A stretch of 43,738 bases of DNA from JAZLFH01 sp045615705 (GTDB lineage: Bacteria; Bacillota; Clostridia; UMGS1883). Shown here piece after piece: positions 7,601 to 18,100 of the stretch. Both the position numbers and the translations under genes were made by a program. The number at the start of each line of letters is the position of its first letter. Position 1 is the stretch's first letter. The stretch is from positions 1 to 43,738 of the forward strand of contig JAZLFH010000052.1 in NCBI GenBank assembly GCA_045615705.1, in the 5' to 3' direction. The notes beneath the pieces were generated by a model, which was not told the origin of the DNA, searched no databases, and saw nothing but the letters and a program-made list of their open reading frames with translations.

Positions 7601-10039
7601 ATGCGGAATAACGACAGCGAGAAAACGCCTTTTATGGAGAAATTTGCAACATTTATAGTCGAAAAAAGAAATCTCTTTATATTTATTTATGTTGCACTTT
7701 TTATTTTTTCTATCATCTCGTCAAGTTGGGTAAAAGTTTGCGATGATTTGTCCGCATATCTTCCCGAAAACTCCGACACCAAGCGTGGACTTTCCGTTAT
7801 GGAAAATTTCAAAAGTTATTCAAGTGCGAGAGTTATGGTTATAAACATAAACTATGACGAAGCAGAAGAAATCAAAAAAAAGATTGAAAATCTCGATTTT
7901 GTTAACACTGTTTCTTTTGAGGACAGCGAGGATAATTACAAAGATTCGTGTGCCCTTTTTGATGTTATTTTGACAAGCGAAGACAAAAACGAACAAGAAG
8001 CAACTTTGACTTTCGATAAACTTGAAGATGCTCTTAAAGAATATGACACTTACATAACAAGAAGTTACGAAGACACCTCAAAATCGCTTGCAAAAGAAGT
8101 CAGTGTAGTTTTGCTTGTGGCATCAATTATCATACTTTTGTTTTTGGTGCTTACTTCGAGTTCTTACATGGAAGTACCCGTCCTTATTTTAACATTTGTT
8201 ATGGCGGCGGTAATAAACAAGGGGACGAACTTTTTATTTGGGGAAATCTCTTTTGTTTCAAACTCTGTTACGATAGTTCTCCAATTGGCACTTTCCATTG
8301 ACTATGCAATAATGTTTTCTCACCGTTACAGTGAGGAAAGAGAAAAACATGATGTTGAAACAGCGGTAATAAAGGCTCTTTCAAAATCTGTTTCGGCAAT
8401 TACGGCAAGTTCTCTTACTACCGTTTCGGGGCTTATGGCACTTATGTTTATGGAATATAAAATAGGCTTTGATTTGGGTATGGTTTTAATTAAGGCTATT
8501 ATTTTAAGCCTTCTTTCCGTTTTCACTTTTATGCCGTGCCTGCTCGTGTATATGGGGAAATATATTGACAAAACCAAGCACAGAAGTTTTATCCCTGATG
8601 TTTCGTTCTTGGGGAAAACGGCTCACAAACTGAGAAAAATTGTACCGCCTGTTTTTTTGGCGGTAATAATTGCAGCATGTATAATTTCTTCTCGTTGCAA
8701 CTATGTGTACGGCATTTCAACGCTCAGCCCGGACAGAAAAGACAGCGGAAGAATTGCAACAGAAATGATAAATTCCGAGTTTGACGAAAAAAATCCGGTC
8801 GCCGTTATGGTAAACAGGGGCGATTACAGAACGGAAAAACTGCTCATAAAAGATCTTGAAAACATAGAAAATGTAAAAAGTGTTACGGGTATTGCAAACA
8901 TAGAAGCGAAAAACGGATACTTTTTGGGCGACAGCGTTACGCCGAGCGAGTTTTCCACTCTTTCGGAAATAGAAATTGAAAAAGCCGATATGATTTATTC
9001 TCTCTATGCCGTTGAAAACTCCGACTATGCAAAAATTATAGCGGGACTCGGGAAGTACGAAATTCCGCTTGTTGATTTATTCTCGTTTATTTACGACAAG
9101 AAAAAAGAAGGAATTATCGAACTTGATAAGGAAACCGAAGATTCGATTGATGACTTGTATAAGGATTTGTCGGTGGCAAAAGAACAACTTATTTCTGATG
9201 ACTATTCAAGAATTCTTGTTTACACAGACCTGCCCGAAGAAGGAAAAGAAGCGTTTGAACTTCTTGAAAACATAAAGAGCGAAACAGAAAAATACTACAA
9301 AGAATGTTATATGGCAGGAAAAACAACAAGCGATTATGACCTCAGGCATTCTTTTAAAAAAGACAACATTTTGGTAAATCTTTTGTCGATACTTTTTGTT
9401 CTTATTGTTTTGTTCTTCACATTTAAAAGTGCGGGAACACCCATACTTTTAATTGCCGTAATTCAAGGAAGTATATGGCTTAACTTTACCGTGCCTACTG
9501 TTTTGGGAAACAGGATATTCTTTTTAAGTTATCTTATCGTAAGTGCGATACAGATGGGTGCCAACATTGATTATGCTATCGTTATTTCAGAAAGGTATCT
9601 GTCGCTTAAAAAAGAACTTCCGCTAAAAGACGCAATGACAAAGACAATCCAACTCGCCTTCCCGACAATTCTGACTTCGGGAAGTATTTTGGCGTGTTCG
9701 GGACTTTTGATAAGCAAAATCTCTACAAACGCCATCATTGCATCTATGGGCAACTGCCTTTTCAGAGGCACTCTTATTTCCATGATTTTGGTTTTGGGCG
9801 TTCTCCCCGAAATTCTTATGATTGGCGATTTTGTGATTGAAAAAACAAGTTTCAGCATAAAAAGAGCCGAAAGCATTTCTGTCGGAAGCGGTGTTTATGT
9901 ATTAAACGGCAGAGTGCGTGGCGTTTTAAACGGATTCGTTGATGCAGATATCAAAGGTATTGTAAAGGGCGACATTAAGGCTAAGGTTGATATAGAAAAT
10001 ATTAAAAAGGAGGGCGAAATTAATGAATTTGAAGAATAA
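7601..10039 (+). CDS. MMPL-family RND transporter
   Basis: The 812-residue product has the duplicated RND plan: helix 1 near residues 25-45, an extracellular loop, a 5-helix block (about 165-325), a second helix (about 350-370), a second extracellular loop and a second 5-helix block (about 590-750). Both halves contain the SSD-like signature, 'LQLALSIDYAIMFSHRYSEE' and 'QMGANIDYAIVISERYLSL', with the Asp-Tyr pairs expected to carry protons. Relatives export lipids, surface molecules or drugs. The last ~50 residues form short alternating Val/Gly/Asp strands (VRGVLNGFVDADIKGIVKGD). This is bactofilin-like in appearance and is not part of the transport core. The 3' end overlaps the following surface-protein gene by 17 bases, so the two are translationally coupled and probably work together. 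Confidence 0.9.
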   Translation: MRNNDSEKTPFMEKFATFIVEKRNLFIFIYVALFIFSIISSSWVKVCDDLSAYLPENSDTKRGLSVMENFKSYSSARVMVININYDEAEEIKKKIENLDFVNTVSFEDSEDNYKDSCALFDVILTSEDKNEQEATLTFDKLEDALKEYDTYITRSYEDTSKSLAKEVSVVLLVASIIILLFLVLTSSSYMEVPVLILTFVMAAVINKGTNFLFGEISFVSNSVTIVLQLALSIDYAIMFSHRYSEEREKHDVETAVIKALSKSVSAITASSLTTVSGLMALMFMEYKIGFDLGMVLIKAIILSLLSVFTFMPCLLVYMGKYIDKTKHRSFIPDVSFLGKTAHKLRKIVPPVFLAVIIAACIISSRCNYVYGISTLSPDRKDSGRIATEMINSEFDEKNPVAVMVNRGDYRTEKLLIKDLENIENVKSVTGIANIEAKNGYFLGDSVTPSEFSTLSEIEIEKADMIYSLYAVENSDYAKIIAGLGKYEIPLVDLFSFIYDKKKEGIIELDKETEDSIDDLYKDLSVAKEQLISDDYSRILVYTDLPEEGKEAFELLENIKSETEKYYKECYMAGKTTSDYDLRHSFKKDNILVNLLSILFVLIVLFFTFKSAGTPILLIAVIQGSIWLNFTVPTVLGNRIFFLSYLIVSAIQMGANIDYAIVISERYLSLKKELPLKDAMTKTIQLAFPTILTSGSILACSGLLISKISTNAIIASMGNCLFRGTLISMILVLGVLPEILMIGDFVIEKTSFSIKRAESISVGSGVYVLNGRVRGVLNGFVDADIKGIVKGDIKAKVDIENIKKEGEINEFEE

Positions 10040-13000
10040 GATTGTTTCGCTTCTGCTTGTTTGGGTGCTTTTATTATCGTTTTCGACCGTATTTGCCAAA
10101 AATCAAACAACGATTGAGATTTCAAATCCGAGAGATATATTAAACCTTTCGGAAAAGTTTAAGTCGGATACGGCTTCCGATAATATAACGGTTATTCTGA
10201 AAAAAGATATTGACCTTTCAAAAACAGAGTTTGAGCCAATTCCGTATTTTAACGGAACTTTTGACGGCAACGGACATAAAATAAGCGGTTACAGTATTAA
10301 CAAAGATATGAGTTATGCCGGATTTTTCCGATATATAGGAGAAAACGGAGTTGTAATTAACACAAACTTTGAAGGTTTTGTTTCGCCCGGCGGCAGCAGA
10401 GAGTATGTTGGCGGTATCTGCGGAAAAAATATGGGTAAAATCAAAAACTGCACATTCACGGGAAGTGTTGACGGCAGAAAATATACCGGCGGAGTTACGG
10501 GATTTAATGACAAGAGTGCCGAGGTTATGTCAACCACATTTTCGGGAAGTGTTACGGGGCTTAACTATACGGGAGGTATAGCCGGCGAAAATGACGGGAC
10601 GATAGAAGACGCAACAAATTGCGGTAGCATAAACACGGTTTATGTGAGCGAGGACCTGTCGTTTGACAACATAGGCGAGGAAATTTTAAACAAAAACTTT
10701 GAAAAGACCGAAGTAATTACAGTAAGCACGGATACGGGAGGAATTGCGGGGATTTCTTCGGGAAGCATAAAAAATTCCGAAAATTACGGCGATGTCGGAT
10801 ATGAAAGAGTAGGTTACAACACAGGCGGGATTGTCGGAAGGCAGAAAGGTTATGTCTTTTCTTGCAAAAACTATGCAAATATCTTAGGCAGGCGTGATGT
10901 AGGAGGTATTGTCGGTCATGCGGAGCCGTATTTGGTGCTTGACTACTCGGATGATTTTATAAAGACAATGATTACATCTCTTGAAAATATAGGAAAAATT
11001 CTGTCAAAAAGGCATGATACAAGCGAGATTTCAAACAGCATGAATTTGGCTTTTGACAGGGCTGACACCATAACAAATTCTGCTCGTTCTTTGGTAAACG
11101 ATGCCGTTGACTACGGCAAAAAACTTTCGGAAAGTGCCGAGGAAGTGTCAATACGAATTGATAACGCCTTAAAAAAACTTGAAGCGACAGAAGATGATGC
11201 GAAAAAAATGACAGATGAGTTGCAACTTTCTTTGGATTCTCTTACCGCATTTTGCGAACAGGCAAAGACTTTTACCAAAAATACCAGAAAATCAATTTCA
11301 TCGCTTTCGGATTCGGTAGATAATTTTTCGACCGCCATGGTTTATTTGGAGCAGGCGTTAGACCAAATGGAGCAAGACGGGGCATCGGGCGAAGAAATCG
11401 CAAAAGGTTTGTCTGACCTCAGAAAATCCGTAAAGAACGGATTGAACTCGGCATACGATACGACAAGGCTTTCGCAACAGATTTATCTTTTGCTCGGCGA
11501 TTTTGCCGCTGTGGACGGTGCGGTAACCGCAATAGAAAAACTTCAAGGAATTTTATCGGGAACTCCCCTTCCGAATACGGACGAAATTTTAAAGGCGATT
11601 GTGGCTGTAAAGACGGCACTTTCACAAATCAGTTACGGTCTTGACACTCTTTCGGGAGCAGTTGACTTAATGGATATTACAACATCAATAATTCTGTTAA
11701 ACAAAGGTGTCGTCTCGCTCAAAGACGCATTCAGGGACTTGTCGGAAGCATTGAGGCTTTTTGACAAGGCACTTAAAAACAGCAATATGACTTTGGAACT
11801 TAAAAACGCCTTTGCACATTTAAGTTTGGCACTTCAAAGTGCAAAAGTCGTAACCGATGCAATTTACGATTCGCTCCATGACCTTCTGGGAAACGAAAGA
11901 ATAGAAATTCCCACCATAAGCGATTCGTACAAAGAACGACTTAACGGACTTTTTGACGATGTTTCTTTGCTTAATAACGATTTAAGGGCAGTTAAGAAAG
12001 TCTTGGAAGATGAAACCGAACAAATAAAAAACGACCTTTCCGATGTGGGAAACAACATAACAGACATTTCTCGTGCGATGAAAAATACCTACCAAGATGC
12101 GGTGGATTTTGATTTTGAAAAACTCTTGGAAGATGATGATTATTCGTATGTAAAACTTGACGGAAGAGTTGAGTTATGCGAAAACCTGGGAAAAGTCGAG
12201 GGCGAAGAAAATGTGGGCGGAGTAGCCGGCACAATGGCAATAGAATACGACATTGATAGTGAAGATGCAAAAAAACAGGGCGAAAAAACACTTAAATTCT
12301 CGTACAAGACAAAGGCTTTAATTAACAGATGCCAAAGCAGTGCAATTGTAAAAAGTACAAAGGGAAACACCGGCGGAATTGTAGGAAAAATGATGCTCGG
12401 GAGCGTTTTAAATTCAAAAGGTGCAGGTGTAATTACAAGTGAAAACGGCGACTTCACGGGAGGAGTATGCGGATACAGTAATTCGTTTATCAAAAACTCA
12501 ATTTCCAAGGCTTGTATCGTGGGAAACAACTACACGGGCGGTATTGCAGGAAAGGGCGATACCATACAAAACTGTGCAGTGGTTTCGGATATAAAAAAAG
12601 GAAACGAATTTGTCGGCACGATTTCGGGTTTTGCGGAAAAAGACAATGTAAAAAACAATATGTATATAGAGTCAAAATACGGCGGTATTGACGATATAGA
12701 TTATTTGGGCGTTGCCGAAAAAACCGATTTTGAAAGCCTTGACAAATTCAGTCAGAAAGAACTCGGCGAGAAGTTAGATTTCACAATAACATTTATGGCA
12801 GACGGCAAAGAGGTTAAAAAAGAAAAACTTTCATACAAAGAGAGCCTTTCGGACGAAAATATTCCCCCGGTTCCCGAAAAAGACGGATACTACGGCGAAT
12901 GGGAAGAATTTGAAAAAAACGAAGTAAGGTTTGACCAAACGGTAAACGCACTTTATTTTAAAGATGCTTCACTTATAAAGTCAAAACTTGAAAAGAACAA

Positions 13001-13415
13001 TAAAAGCATCGCAATGCTTGTGGGAAGGTTTAACAACGACACCAAAATAAAGGCTGAAAAGACTACAAAAGTTCCCGATAAACTGTTATTAAGAAAAATT
13101 TACGGCTCGTATTATATCACCGTGGAATCCGCTCCCTCCGGTAAAAATACAATCCGATATCTCTATGAAAAGAAAAATTCGATAATCTATAAGGAAGAGA
13201 ACGGAGAACTCAAAAGAGTAAGCAGGAAAAACTTCGGAAGTTATGCTGAATTTAAAACGGACACGGACGAATTTACGGTTTATGAAGTTTCACGCTCGGC
13301 ACAAGAATATATCTTGTATACAGTTATCGCTATGATTCTTGGATTTGCGGCATATATTCTTATAAAGAAAAGACCTGTAAAAAGCCGTCTTAAAAAATTA
13401 ATTGCAAAAATATAA
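10023..13415 (+). CDS. Large membrane-anchored surface protein with GLUG repeats and a central coiled coil
   Basis: The 1130-residue product starts with a signal peptide (cleavage near FA at residue 25) and ends with a membrane helix (about 1097-1115) plus a basic cytoplasmic tail. Two blocks of GLUG-type repeats, such as YTGGIAGENDGTI and NTGGIVGKMMLGS, lie at about 115-300 and 700-890. They flank a long Ser/Lys/Asp-rich helical region (about 310-695) with heptad character. An InlB/Flg_new-like beta repeat (ITFMADGKEVKKEKLSYKES to EKDGYYGEW) occupies about 918-985. AAGGAGGG stands eight bases before the ATG, inside the MMPL gene. Coupling to the exporter suggests an extracellular partner, adaptor or adhesin; the exact role is not known. 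Confidence 0.85.
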   Translation: MNLKNKIVSLLLVWVLLLSFSTVFAKNQTTIEISNPRDILNLSEKFKSDTASDNITVILKKDIDLSKTEFEPIPYFNGTFDGNGHKISGYSINKDMSYAGFFRYIGENGVVINTNFEGFVSPGGSREYVGGICGKNMGKIKNCTFTGSVDGRKYTGGVTGFNDKSAEVMSTTFSGSVTGLNYTGGIAGENDGTIEDATNCGSINTVYVSEDLSFDNIGEEILNKNFEKTEVITVSTDTGGIAGISSGSIKNSENYGDVGYERVGYNTGGIVGRQKGYVFSCKNYANILGRRDVGGIVGHAEPYLVLDYSDDFIKTMITSLENIGKILSKRHDTSEISNSMNLAFDRADTITNSARSLVNDAVDYGKKLSESAEEVSIRIDNALKKLEATEDDAKKMTDELQLSLDSLTAFCEQAKTFTKNTRKSISSLSDSVDNFSTAMVYLEQALDQMEQDGASGEEIAKGLSDLRKSVKNGLNSAYDTTRLSQQIYLLLGDFAAVDGAVTAIEKLQGILSGTPLPNTDEILKAIVAVKTALSQISYGLDTLSGAVDLMDITTSIILLNKGVVSLKDAFRDLSEALRLFDKALKNSNMTLELKNAFAHLSLALQSAKVVTDAIYDSLHDLLGNERIEIPTISDSYKERLNGLFDDVSLLNNDLRAVKKVLEDETEQIKNDLSDVGNNITDISRAMKNTYQDAVDFDFEKLLEDDDYSYVKLDGRVELCENLGKVEGEENVGGVAGTMAIEYDIDSEDAKKQGEKTLKFSYKTKALINRCQSSAIVKSTKGNTGGIVGKMMLGSVLNSKGAGVITSENGDFTGGVCGYSNSFIKNSISKACIVGNNYTGGIAGKGDTIQNCAVVSDIKKGNEFVGTISGFAEKDNVKNNMYIESKYGGIDDIDYLGVAEKTDFESLDKFSQKELGEKLDFTITFMADGKEVKKEKLSYKESLSDENIPPVPEKDGYYGEWEEFEKNEVRFDQTVNALYFKDASLIKSKLEKNNKSIAMLVGRFNNDTKIKAEKTTKVPDKLLLRKIYGSYYITVESAPSGKNTIRYLYEKKNSIIYKEENGELKRVSRKNFGSYAEFKTDTDEFTVYEVSRSAQEYILYTVIAMILGFAAYILIKKRPVKSRLKKLIAKI

Positions 13416-13420
13416 AATAA

Positions 13421-13453
13421 AAAGCAGAGCCTTCCAAATGCTCTGCTTTTTTG
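13421..13453 (+). terminator. Intrinsic terminator of the MMPL / GLUG operon
   Basis: AAAGCAGAGC and GCTCTGCTTT pair around a nine-base loop and are followed by TTTTTTG, five bases after the GLUG gene's stop codon. Confidence 0.9.
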
Positions 13454-13473
13454 TTCGGCATGACTTTTTTGCT

Positions 13474-13569
13474 CCCCTCGGGTGATTAAAAAGGCGTGCA
13501 GAACGGACAAACTGAACCCGAAGGGTACAAAGGTACTCCGAGAGGCGAAGTTTGTCCGTAGCATAAAAA
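13474..13569 (-). repeat. Dispersed palindromic intergenic repeat, copy 2 (inverted)
   Basis: This is the reverse-complement counterpart of 22-118. Its core is closed by a perfect 10-bp inverted repeat, CGGACAAACT (13504-13513) and AGTTTGTCCG (13549-13558). The interior holds small hairpins (ACCC-GAA-GGGT, GTAC-AAAG-GTAC, CTC-CGA-GAG), so the folded form would be a branched structure. It fills the space between two convergent genes, just after the 13421 terminator. Confidence 0.8.
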
Positions 13570-13632
13570 TCTTTTTATTAAAACATATTATTGCATTATT
13601 TTTTTAACTAAAATAATTTAAACAATGTGTTT

Positions 13633-14661
13633 TTATTCACCCGAAGCAATCAGTATGTTTTTTTGATGCGTTTTATCCGTTTCGCCGTCAACATGCTTAA
13701 TTGAATTTAAAAAGTGAATGTCAAAGTGTCCGTCTGCACCGTTTCCTTTGATATAGTCATAATTTATACCTGCTCCGTAGTTATCGCTTCGCCATAATAC
13801 ATAGGTATTTGCCTCTTCGCTTTCGTTTCCTGCGTGAAACATTCCCGATGCACTTGCCGAAATTGTATGCTCCGGGGTAATTACCAAAACAGGTCTTTTG
13901 GACCAGTTAAAACTTCCGCCCCAAATTTCTTTTAAAATTTCGGTGTCTGCTTTTGTCTTTGTTTCGCAATCTGCGTGTCCGGAGCCTACTGTTCTTATTG
14001 CGGTAAAACTTTTTTGAGTGTATAAATCAACTACGGTAAACTCGCACCCGATAGGTACGGCATATCTTGCCTCGCTCCACCAATCAAGTTTTTCCCCGTA
14101 GCCCTCTTTGTGGGGCTTTTTTGCTATGTGATGAATCGGAATTTTTAAAATATCGCCGTCATACAAGATGCTTTCTTCGTTTAGATTGTTAATTTCCAAG
14201 ATTTCTTCCATGGTTACTCCAAAACTGTTTGCAATGCTCCACACACTGTCATTTCCTCTTATTGTGTAGTTTTGGTATGTAACATAATTTTCTTCTTTTT
14301 CCGCTTTTTTCGGAAGTTTTACCACATCTCCCACTTCAAGCCACGAAGAAAGATCGGCACCGTTTAACTTTAAAAGAGAAAAAAAGTTTACTCCCTCTCG
14401 CTGCGAAATTGTGTAGTACGAATCTCCTTTTTGTACAATTACCGCATTTTCAATCGGCACTTTTACTTTGTCCCCAATGTTGAGCCAAGAAGAAGCATCG
14501 GCATTGTTCTCTTTTAAAAGTGTGAAAAAGTTTACTCCGTATTTTTGAGATATTGAAAAATAGGAGTCGCCCTTTTGCACCGTGTATGTTGCTCCAAAGC
14601 CTTGCAGTGCAAAAAGCATTAAAAAAATGATAACAAAAATCGGCACTCGTCTTTTAAACAA
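13633..14661 (-). CDS. Secreted triple-LysM cell-wall protein with a conserved C-terminal domain of unknown function
   Basis: A signal peptide (VPIFVIIFLMLFALQGFGA) is followed by three LysM modules (YTVQKGDSYFSISQKYG, VIVQKGDSYYTISQREG and YTIRGNDSVWSIANSFG). They should bind peptidoglycan GlcNAc. The C-terminal ~150 residues contain GSGHADCETKTKADTEIL, a WGGSFNWSKRPV segment and GHFDIHFLNSIKHVDGE. I recognise this set as a recurrent Firmicutes wall-protein domain with conserved His, Asp and Cys but no assigned activity; it lacks the HGC motif of L,D-transpeptidases. I chose the TTG at 14661, nine bases after AAGGA. The ATG at 14670 abuts AAGGA with no spacer, and the TTG at 14706 has no ribosome site. 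Confidence 0.82.
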   Translation of the reverse strand: MFKRRVPIFVIIFLMLFALQGFGATYTVQKGDSYFSISQKYGVNFFTLLKENNADASSWLNIGDKVKVPIENAVIVQKGDSYYTISQREGVNFFSLLKLNGADLSSWLEVGDVVKLPKKAEKEENYVTYQNYTIRGNDSVWSIANSFGVTMEEILEINNLNEESILYDGDILKIPIHHIAKKPHKEGYGEKLDWWSEARYAVPIGCEFTVVDLYTQKSFTAIRTVGSGHADCETKTKADTEILKEIWGGSFNWSKRPVLVITPEHTISASASGMFHAGNESEEANTYVLWRSDNYGAGINYDYIKGNGADGHFDIHFLNSIKHVDGETDKTHQKNILIASGE

Positions 14662-14740
14662 TATAATCATTCCTTTCTGTTGCCGTTTATATTGTTTATT
14701 CGACAAAAAAGTGCCGTTTCTTTTATGTAAGTGTTACCAA

Positions 14741-15154
14741 TTACAGACCGCTTTCGCTTTTCTGTGCGTTGTCATTAGTTTCGTCCTCAAAAATTGTTTT
14801 TGCCTCCGGCTCCAAATCTTCTTCCGGAATATCTTCTATAATCGGAGTTTCTTTTTTCTCAATCTCATCTGTTGGTTTTTCTTCTTTTACAGGCTCTTCA
14901 TTTACTGTGTTTTGAACCTCTTGTTCTTCTTCGATAGGCTCTTCCTCGATTTTTTGAGTATCTTTCATCTCTTCTTTTTCGGCTATATCCTTTTCCTTTT
15001 TAGGAGCAGTTTGCTCTGCGGGAAGATTTTGTGATGTGTTACGGTCTAAAAAAAACCTTGTCGCAACCATAGATGCTAAAAATATAACTATAAGTCCCAA
15101 AACATAAAGGAAAACAAAAAGACCTTTTTTGTTCTTTTTTCTTGCTCTTGCCAT
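14741..15154 (-). CDS. Small Glu-rich single-pass membrane protein
   Basis: The 137-residue product has a basic N-terminus (MARARKKNKKG), one membrane helix (about 12-32, LFVFLYVLGLIVIFLASMVA) and an exported low-complexity tail rich in Glu, Lys and Pro with a very acidic composition. No known domain is evident. It follows addA by 12 bases, and its AAGGAGG ribosome site overlaps the addA stop, so it is co-transcribed with addA. The tail could be a spacer reaching into the wall. Function unknown. Confidence 0.75.
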   Translation of the reverse strand: MARARKKNKKGLFVFLYVLGLIVIFLASMVATRFFLDRNTSQNLPAEQTAPKKEKDIAEKEEMKDTQKIEEEPIEEEQEVQNTVNEEPVKEEKPTDEIEKKETPIIEDIPEEDLEPEAKTIFEDETNDNAQKSESGL

Positions 15155-15166
15155 TGTAATTCCTCC

Positions 15167-18100
15167 TTAAAAATTTACGGTGCTACCATTATAAAACAAA
15201 TATATAAGTTTTTCATCAACATTTTGTAAATATTTTTTATTCAATGCTTTTTCGTATGTGGAAATTTGAATTCCGTACCGCTTTTTTATAAGTTCTGTAT
15301 CGTCCGTGCGGTCTGTTTTAAAGTCCAAAAGCACCAGTTTATCATCTTTATCAAGAAAATAACAATCTATGATGCCCTGAACATATACATTTTTATCGGA
15401 TTCTTCAAGCCCCAATTCTTTTTCCGAAAGAGATATGTTAAACGGAACTTCCCGTTTAACCCACTTTGCCTCTTTCAGCCTTTTTGCGATGTCGCTTTCC
15501 AAAAATCTTTGAACTTTTCCAATGTCGATTGACTCGGCTTCTTTTTTGGATAAAATCTTTTCTCTCTCCATTTTGATAAGTTCATATTCGGGTTCGCTGT
15601 TAAAATCGAGGTTCTCCAAGAATTTGTGCATTGCCGTTCCCTTTTCTGCGGGACTTAGTACGGCATTTTTCTCAAATGACGGAGGAGAAAGCACGATTTC
15701 GGTATCTTTTACGGCATCAATTTTATTTTCTTTCAATTCGCTTACGGATATTTTGGACGATGTTTCTTTTGATTTTTCATTTTTGTAAGCCATTTTTCGT
15801 CTGATTTCGTCTGACGGCAAAATCCCTTCAACCGTTTTTTCTTCTTCAAAGAAATCGTAAAGTCCCGCAGGCTCTTTTACCGACAAATCCCAATACGGTG
15901 AGGCACTTGAAAAGTATGCAAGCATTATCCAATCAAAAAATGACGATGCACTTAAAAAATCCGTGTTGTCATACTCTCTTTTTGAAAACGGTTTGTTCTC
16001 CTGCGTGAAAGTTGCCCATTTTTGAGAACGCCCGACCACAAACAGTTTTTCTCTTGCACGGGAAAGTGCAACATACAAAACCCTTAATTCTTCCGCATAT
16101 TCGTCTTTTTTGATTTTCCTTGAAATTGCATTATATGTGGGAGTTTTGGAAAAAATTCGCCTTTTATCGCCATACTTTATCCCAAATCCCAACTCCTTCT
16201 CCATAATAATTGACTCGCTTGCCGAACGAAGATTTATCTTTTTTGAACTTTTTATCAAAAATACAACGGGAAATTCAAGTCCTTTTGACTTGTGAATGCT
16301 CATGAGCCTTACTGCATCAAAGTCTTTCGGAACATCTTTTGCAACCGTTGAGTCGGTAGATTTTGAGGAAGCATCAAGATACTTTATAAAGGCGTGAAGT
16401 CCTTTATAAAGGGTATTTTCAAAAGTTTTTGCCTTTTCAAGCACCAATCTCAAATTCGCCTGACGGTTTGCTCCGCCTTCCAAGGCTCCGCATATTGCGT
16501 ACAGTTTTGTTTCGTCTAAAAGGCGGGAACAAAACCTCTCAATGCTCATTACTTTTGAAAGTGTTCGCCAATTATTAAACTTTTCGATTACAAGTGAGCA
16601 TTTTTCGGAAAGTAAATTATCGTTTTTGCAATACTCGGAAAGTGCTTCGTAAAACGGCACATCCTTTCTGTTTTTTCGTATTTCGTAAAGTTCGTTTTCG
16701 CTAAACGAAAAGATGGGACTTCTAAGCACCGACACCAAATCAATATCTAAACCGAGATTGTCAATCGCCGACAAAAGCGAAGTAAAAATTCTTACTTCGA
16801 GTGCATCAAAAAGTCCGCTTCCGACATCGGAAAAAACTTTTATGCCTCTCATTGAAAGGTAATGCTCAATTACATCGGCATCTTTGACACTTCTCGCCAA
16901 AATTGCAATGTCTTTTTGTTTTAAACGGCGATAACAGTTGTTTTCCTTGTCAAAAATTATAAAGTTCGGGTCGTTTACAAGTTCTGTGATTTTTTCCGTT
17001 ACGACATCCATTTCCTCTTCAACAGAGGAGAGAGAGTCTTCATCCTGCTCGTAAGAAACAGGCTTTACTATCAGAATTTCACTTTTGTATTTTGGATTTT
17101 CTTCTTTGTATATCTTATCCGCTCCGAATACGAGCCTTCCTTCTTTTTTGTAATCAATATCGGAACTTTTTTCAGTCATCAAGACATCAAACAACGAATT
17201 TATGGAATCCACTACTTCTTTTCTCGAGCGAAAACTCTTTGAAAGAGCGATTTTCCGTTTTAAAGCGTCTTCTTTTTTGGAAAAAGTGTCGCTTTTGTCC
17301 ATAAAAATTGTCGGGTCCGCCCTGCGAAAACTGTAAATGCTTTGCTTGACATCCCCAACCATAAAACGGTTGGGCTTTCCGATATAATCCCTTGAAATAA
17401 GCCTGAAAATCTCGTCCTGAACGAGGCTTGAATCCTGATATTCGTCTATGTAAATCTCGTCAAAGTAACGCATGATTTCCTTTGCCGCATCAGATGGAGT
17501 TAAGTCATCATTTTGCAGGATCGAAAGAGCAAAATGCTCACAATCGGAAAAACTCAAAATCTTTTTTTCGAGTTTTTTTTCAAGGAACTTTTTTGAGAAC
17601 AAAGAAACCGTATCCACCAAAGAACAAATTCTGTCCTTTAACAAAAACGCCGTCTTGTCGGCATCTTCCGGCGAAATTCCGATAAGTTCACGAGCTTTTT
17701 TTACTGCATCTTTTACCCCATCACGGTTTGTTTTGCAAATTTCTTTTATGTACTCATCAAGCCCTTTTTTTGACGGCAATGTATCAAAAGAAAAAGAGGA
17801 TAAAATATTATACAGCGTTTTGTAATCCTTTGCTTTTAAAAGGTTTTCAAGTAAAATTCTGTCAGAAGAAAAGCACTCTCGGTAATGAGAAAAATCGGTT
17901 ATATCCTCAATCATTTCCAAAGAAGAATCTGTCAAAAGAATTGCGTGATTAATAAGTTCTGTTGCCTCATCATATAAAAATTCTGCAATCGGAGAGTTAT
18001 TAAAATCCCCCGATTTTGCAGTTTCTTTGCAGGAATTTAAAAATTTGTCGGGATAAGGGAAAGTTTCCGAAAAATCAAACAGTTTTTCGCACATATCAAA

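Noticed and set aside
14582..15034. A 150-codon plus-strand open frame
   Set aside because: It is antisense to the LysM and Glu-rich genes, is full of Phe/Leu/Cys runs as expected from reverse-complemented Glu/Lys codons, and has no ribosome site.
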